From positions 2,090 to 7,650 of the forward strand of contig JAGDWR010000074.1 of the NCBI GenBank assembly GCA_023269865.1: DNA of 5,561 bases, given 5' to 3'. The stretch is from Candidatus Methanodesulfokora sp. GTDB lineage: Archaea; Korarchaeota; Korarchaeia; Korarchaeales; Korarchaeaceae. Shown in pieces: positions 5,205-5,561 of the stretch; the stretch's first letter is position 1, and each line of letters starts with the position of its first letter. The notes under the pieces were generated by a model, which was given only the letters and a program-made list of their open reading frames with translations, had not been told where the DNA came from and made no database searches. The translations under genes were made by a program, and so were the position numbers.

Positions 5205-5561
5205 TCAGTCTCCACCTAGAGCCTGGGAAGGCTTTGTTTTCCAAATCTCTATAGCTTTATAGAAGGCGTAGAACAGAGGTGTGCCTAATATTAACCATAG
5301 GATCGATGGAATTAGTCTTGGCTCCCCAACTTCTCCTAACGGGGAAAATATTATGAATAAGGTAAAGGTAGCGAGAAGAGTATATGCTAGATCAGATTTT
5401 TTTAAATATAAAAACTCCTTCCCTATATAATAACAGCAAGAAGGGAGTGTATTAATGAAAGCTAGAAGCGGAATTAAAGTCCGGATGCCAATCCTCAAAA
5501 AGTTGCTGGCAGTTATTACAATAACTGTTGTAACGATTGCTAGCAGGCAGATTCTCCTTGG
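5205..5561 (-). CDS. Probable multi-pass membrane protein, C-terminal part (transporter-like), truncated by window edge
   Basis: This minus-strand frame is open from the window edge at 5561 to a TGA at 5205-5207, giving 118 residues. A TTG at 5498 could start a 97-residue form, but hydrophobic sequence continues upstream with no stop, so I treat the gene as 5'-truncated. Numbered from the edge, four likely membrane segments lie at about 4-19, 29-47, 58-76 and 83-101. A basic YLKKSD loop separates the second and third, SPLGEVGEPR separates the third and fourth, and a polar tail (KTKPSQALGGD) ends the chain. This layout resembles the last helices of a secondary transporter such as an APC-type permease, but no family signature is decisive, so no substrate is given. 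Arginine codons are mostly AGA/AGG, as in the neighbours. The frame conflicts with a plus-strand start at 5455 that has its own TATA-like and SD-like context; I judge the minus frame more likely. Confidence 0.55.
   Translation of the reverse strand, partial: PRRICLLAIVTTVIVITASNFLRIGIRTLIPLLAFINTLPSCCYYIGKEFLYLKKSDLAYTLLATFTLFIIFSPLGEVGEPRLIPSILWLILGTPLFYAFYKAIEIWKTKPSQALGGD

Noticed and set aside
5054..5254. Plus-strand 66-residue reading frame as a gene
   Set aside because: It has no SD site or promoter, follows a terminator, uses arginine codons unlike its neighbours, matches no family I recognise, and overlaps the better-supported minus-strand frame. It is kept only as a composition finding.

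Overview
The window is archaeal chromosomal DNA. The evidence is a cluster of archaeal/eukaryotic-type ribosomal protein genes (L7Ae, S28e, L24e), an archaeal aIF5B-type initiation factor, a DUF99 protein, two isoprenoid/ether-lipid enzymes (type 2 isopentenyl diphosphate isomerase and geranylgeranylglyceryl phosphate synthase), and archaeal TATA boxes (TTTAAATA type) ahead of several genes, some with nearly no leader. Heavy AGA/AGG arginine use, frequent ATA isoleucine and compact spacing suggest a thermophilic member of the TACK group, but the sequence alone does not fix the lineage.

Layout. Positions 1-855 hold the 3' part of the type 2 IPP isomerase gene, whose start lies off the left edge. 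L7Ae follows with its own TATA box and a strong Shine-Dalgarno (SD) site. S28e has a separate TATA box, and L24e lies only 10 bases behind S28e. aIF5B then has its own promoter and an unusually long leader that can fold into a nested hairpin. A minus-strand DUF99 gene converges on aIF5B so tightly that the two stop codons overlap. DUF99 is divergent from geranylgeranylglyceryl phosphate synthase, and both appear to be driven from one AT-rich element. A T-tract follows the synthase. The right edge (about 5205-5561) has a long open minus-strand frame that reads as the C-terminal part of a multi-pass membrane protein, in conflict with a shorter plus-strand start that has a promoter-like and SD-like context.

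How the genes relate. L7Ae, S28e, L24e and aIF5B form a conserved archaeal translation neighbourhood. The nucleoside diphosphate kinase gene that often sits between L24e and aIF5B in archaea is missing here. The isomerase makes the DMAPP that starts isoprenoid chains, and the synthase makes the first ether bond of the membrane lipid, so lipid genes flank the translation block.

I found no CRISPR array, tRNA, rRNA, insertion sequence or clear defence system. The window is mostly ordinary core genome. The points worth a second look are the aIF5B leader and start, its GTPase-motif substitutions, the shared divergent promoter, and the unresolved right end.
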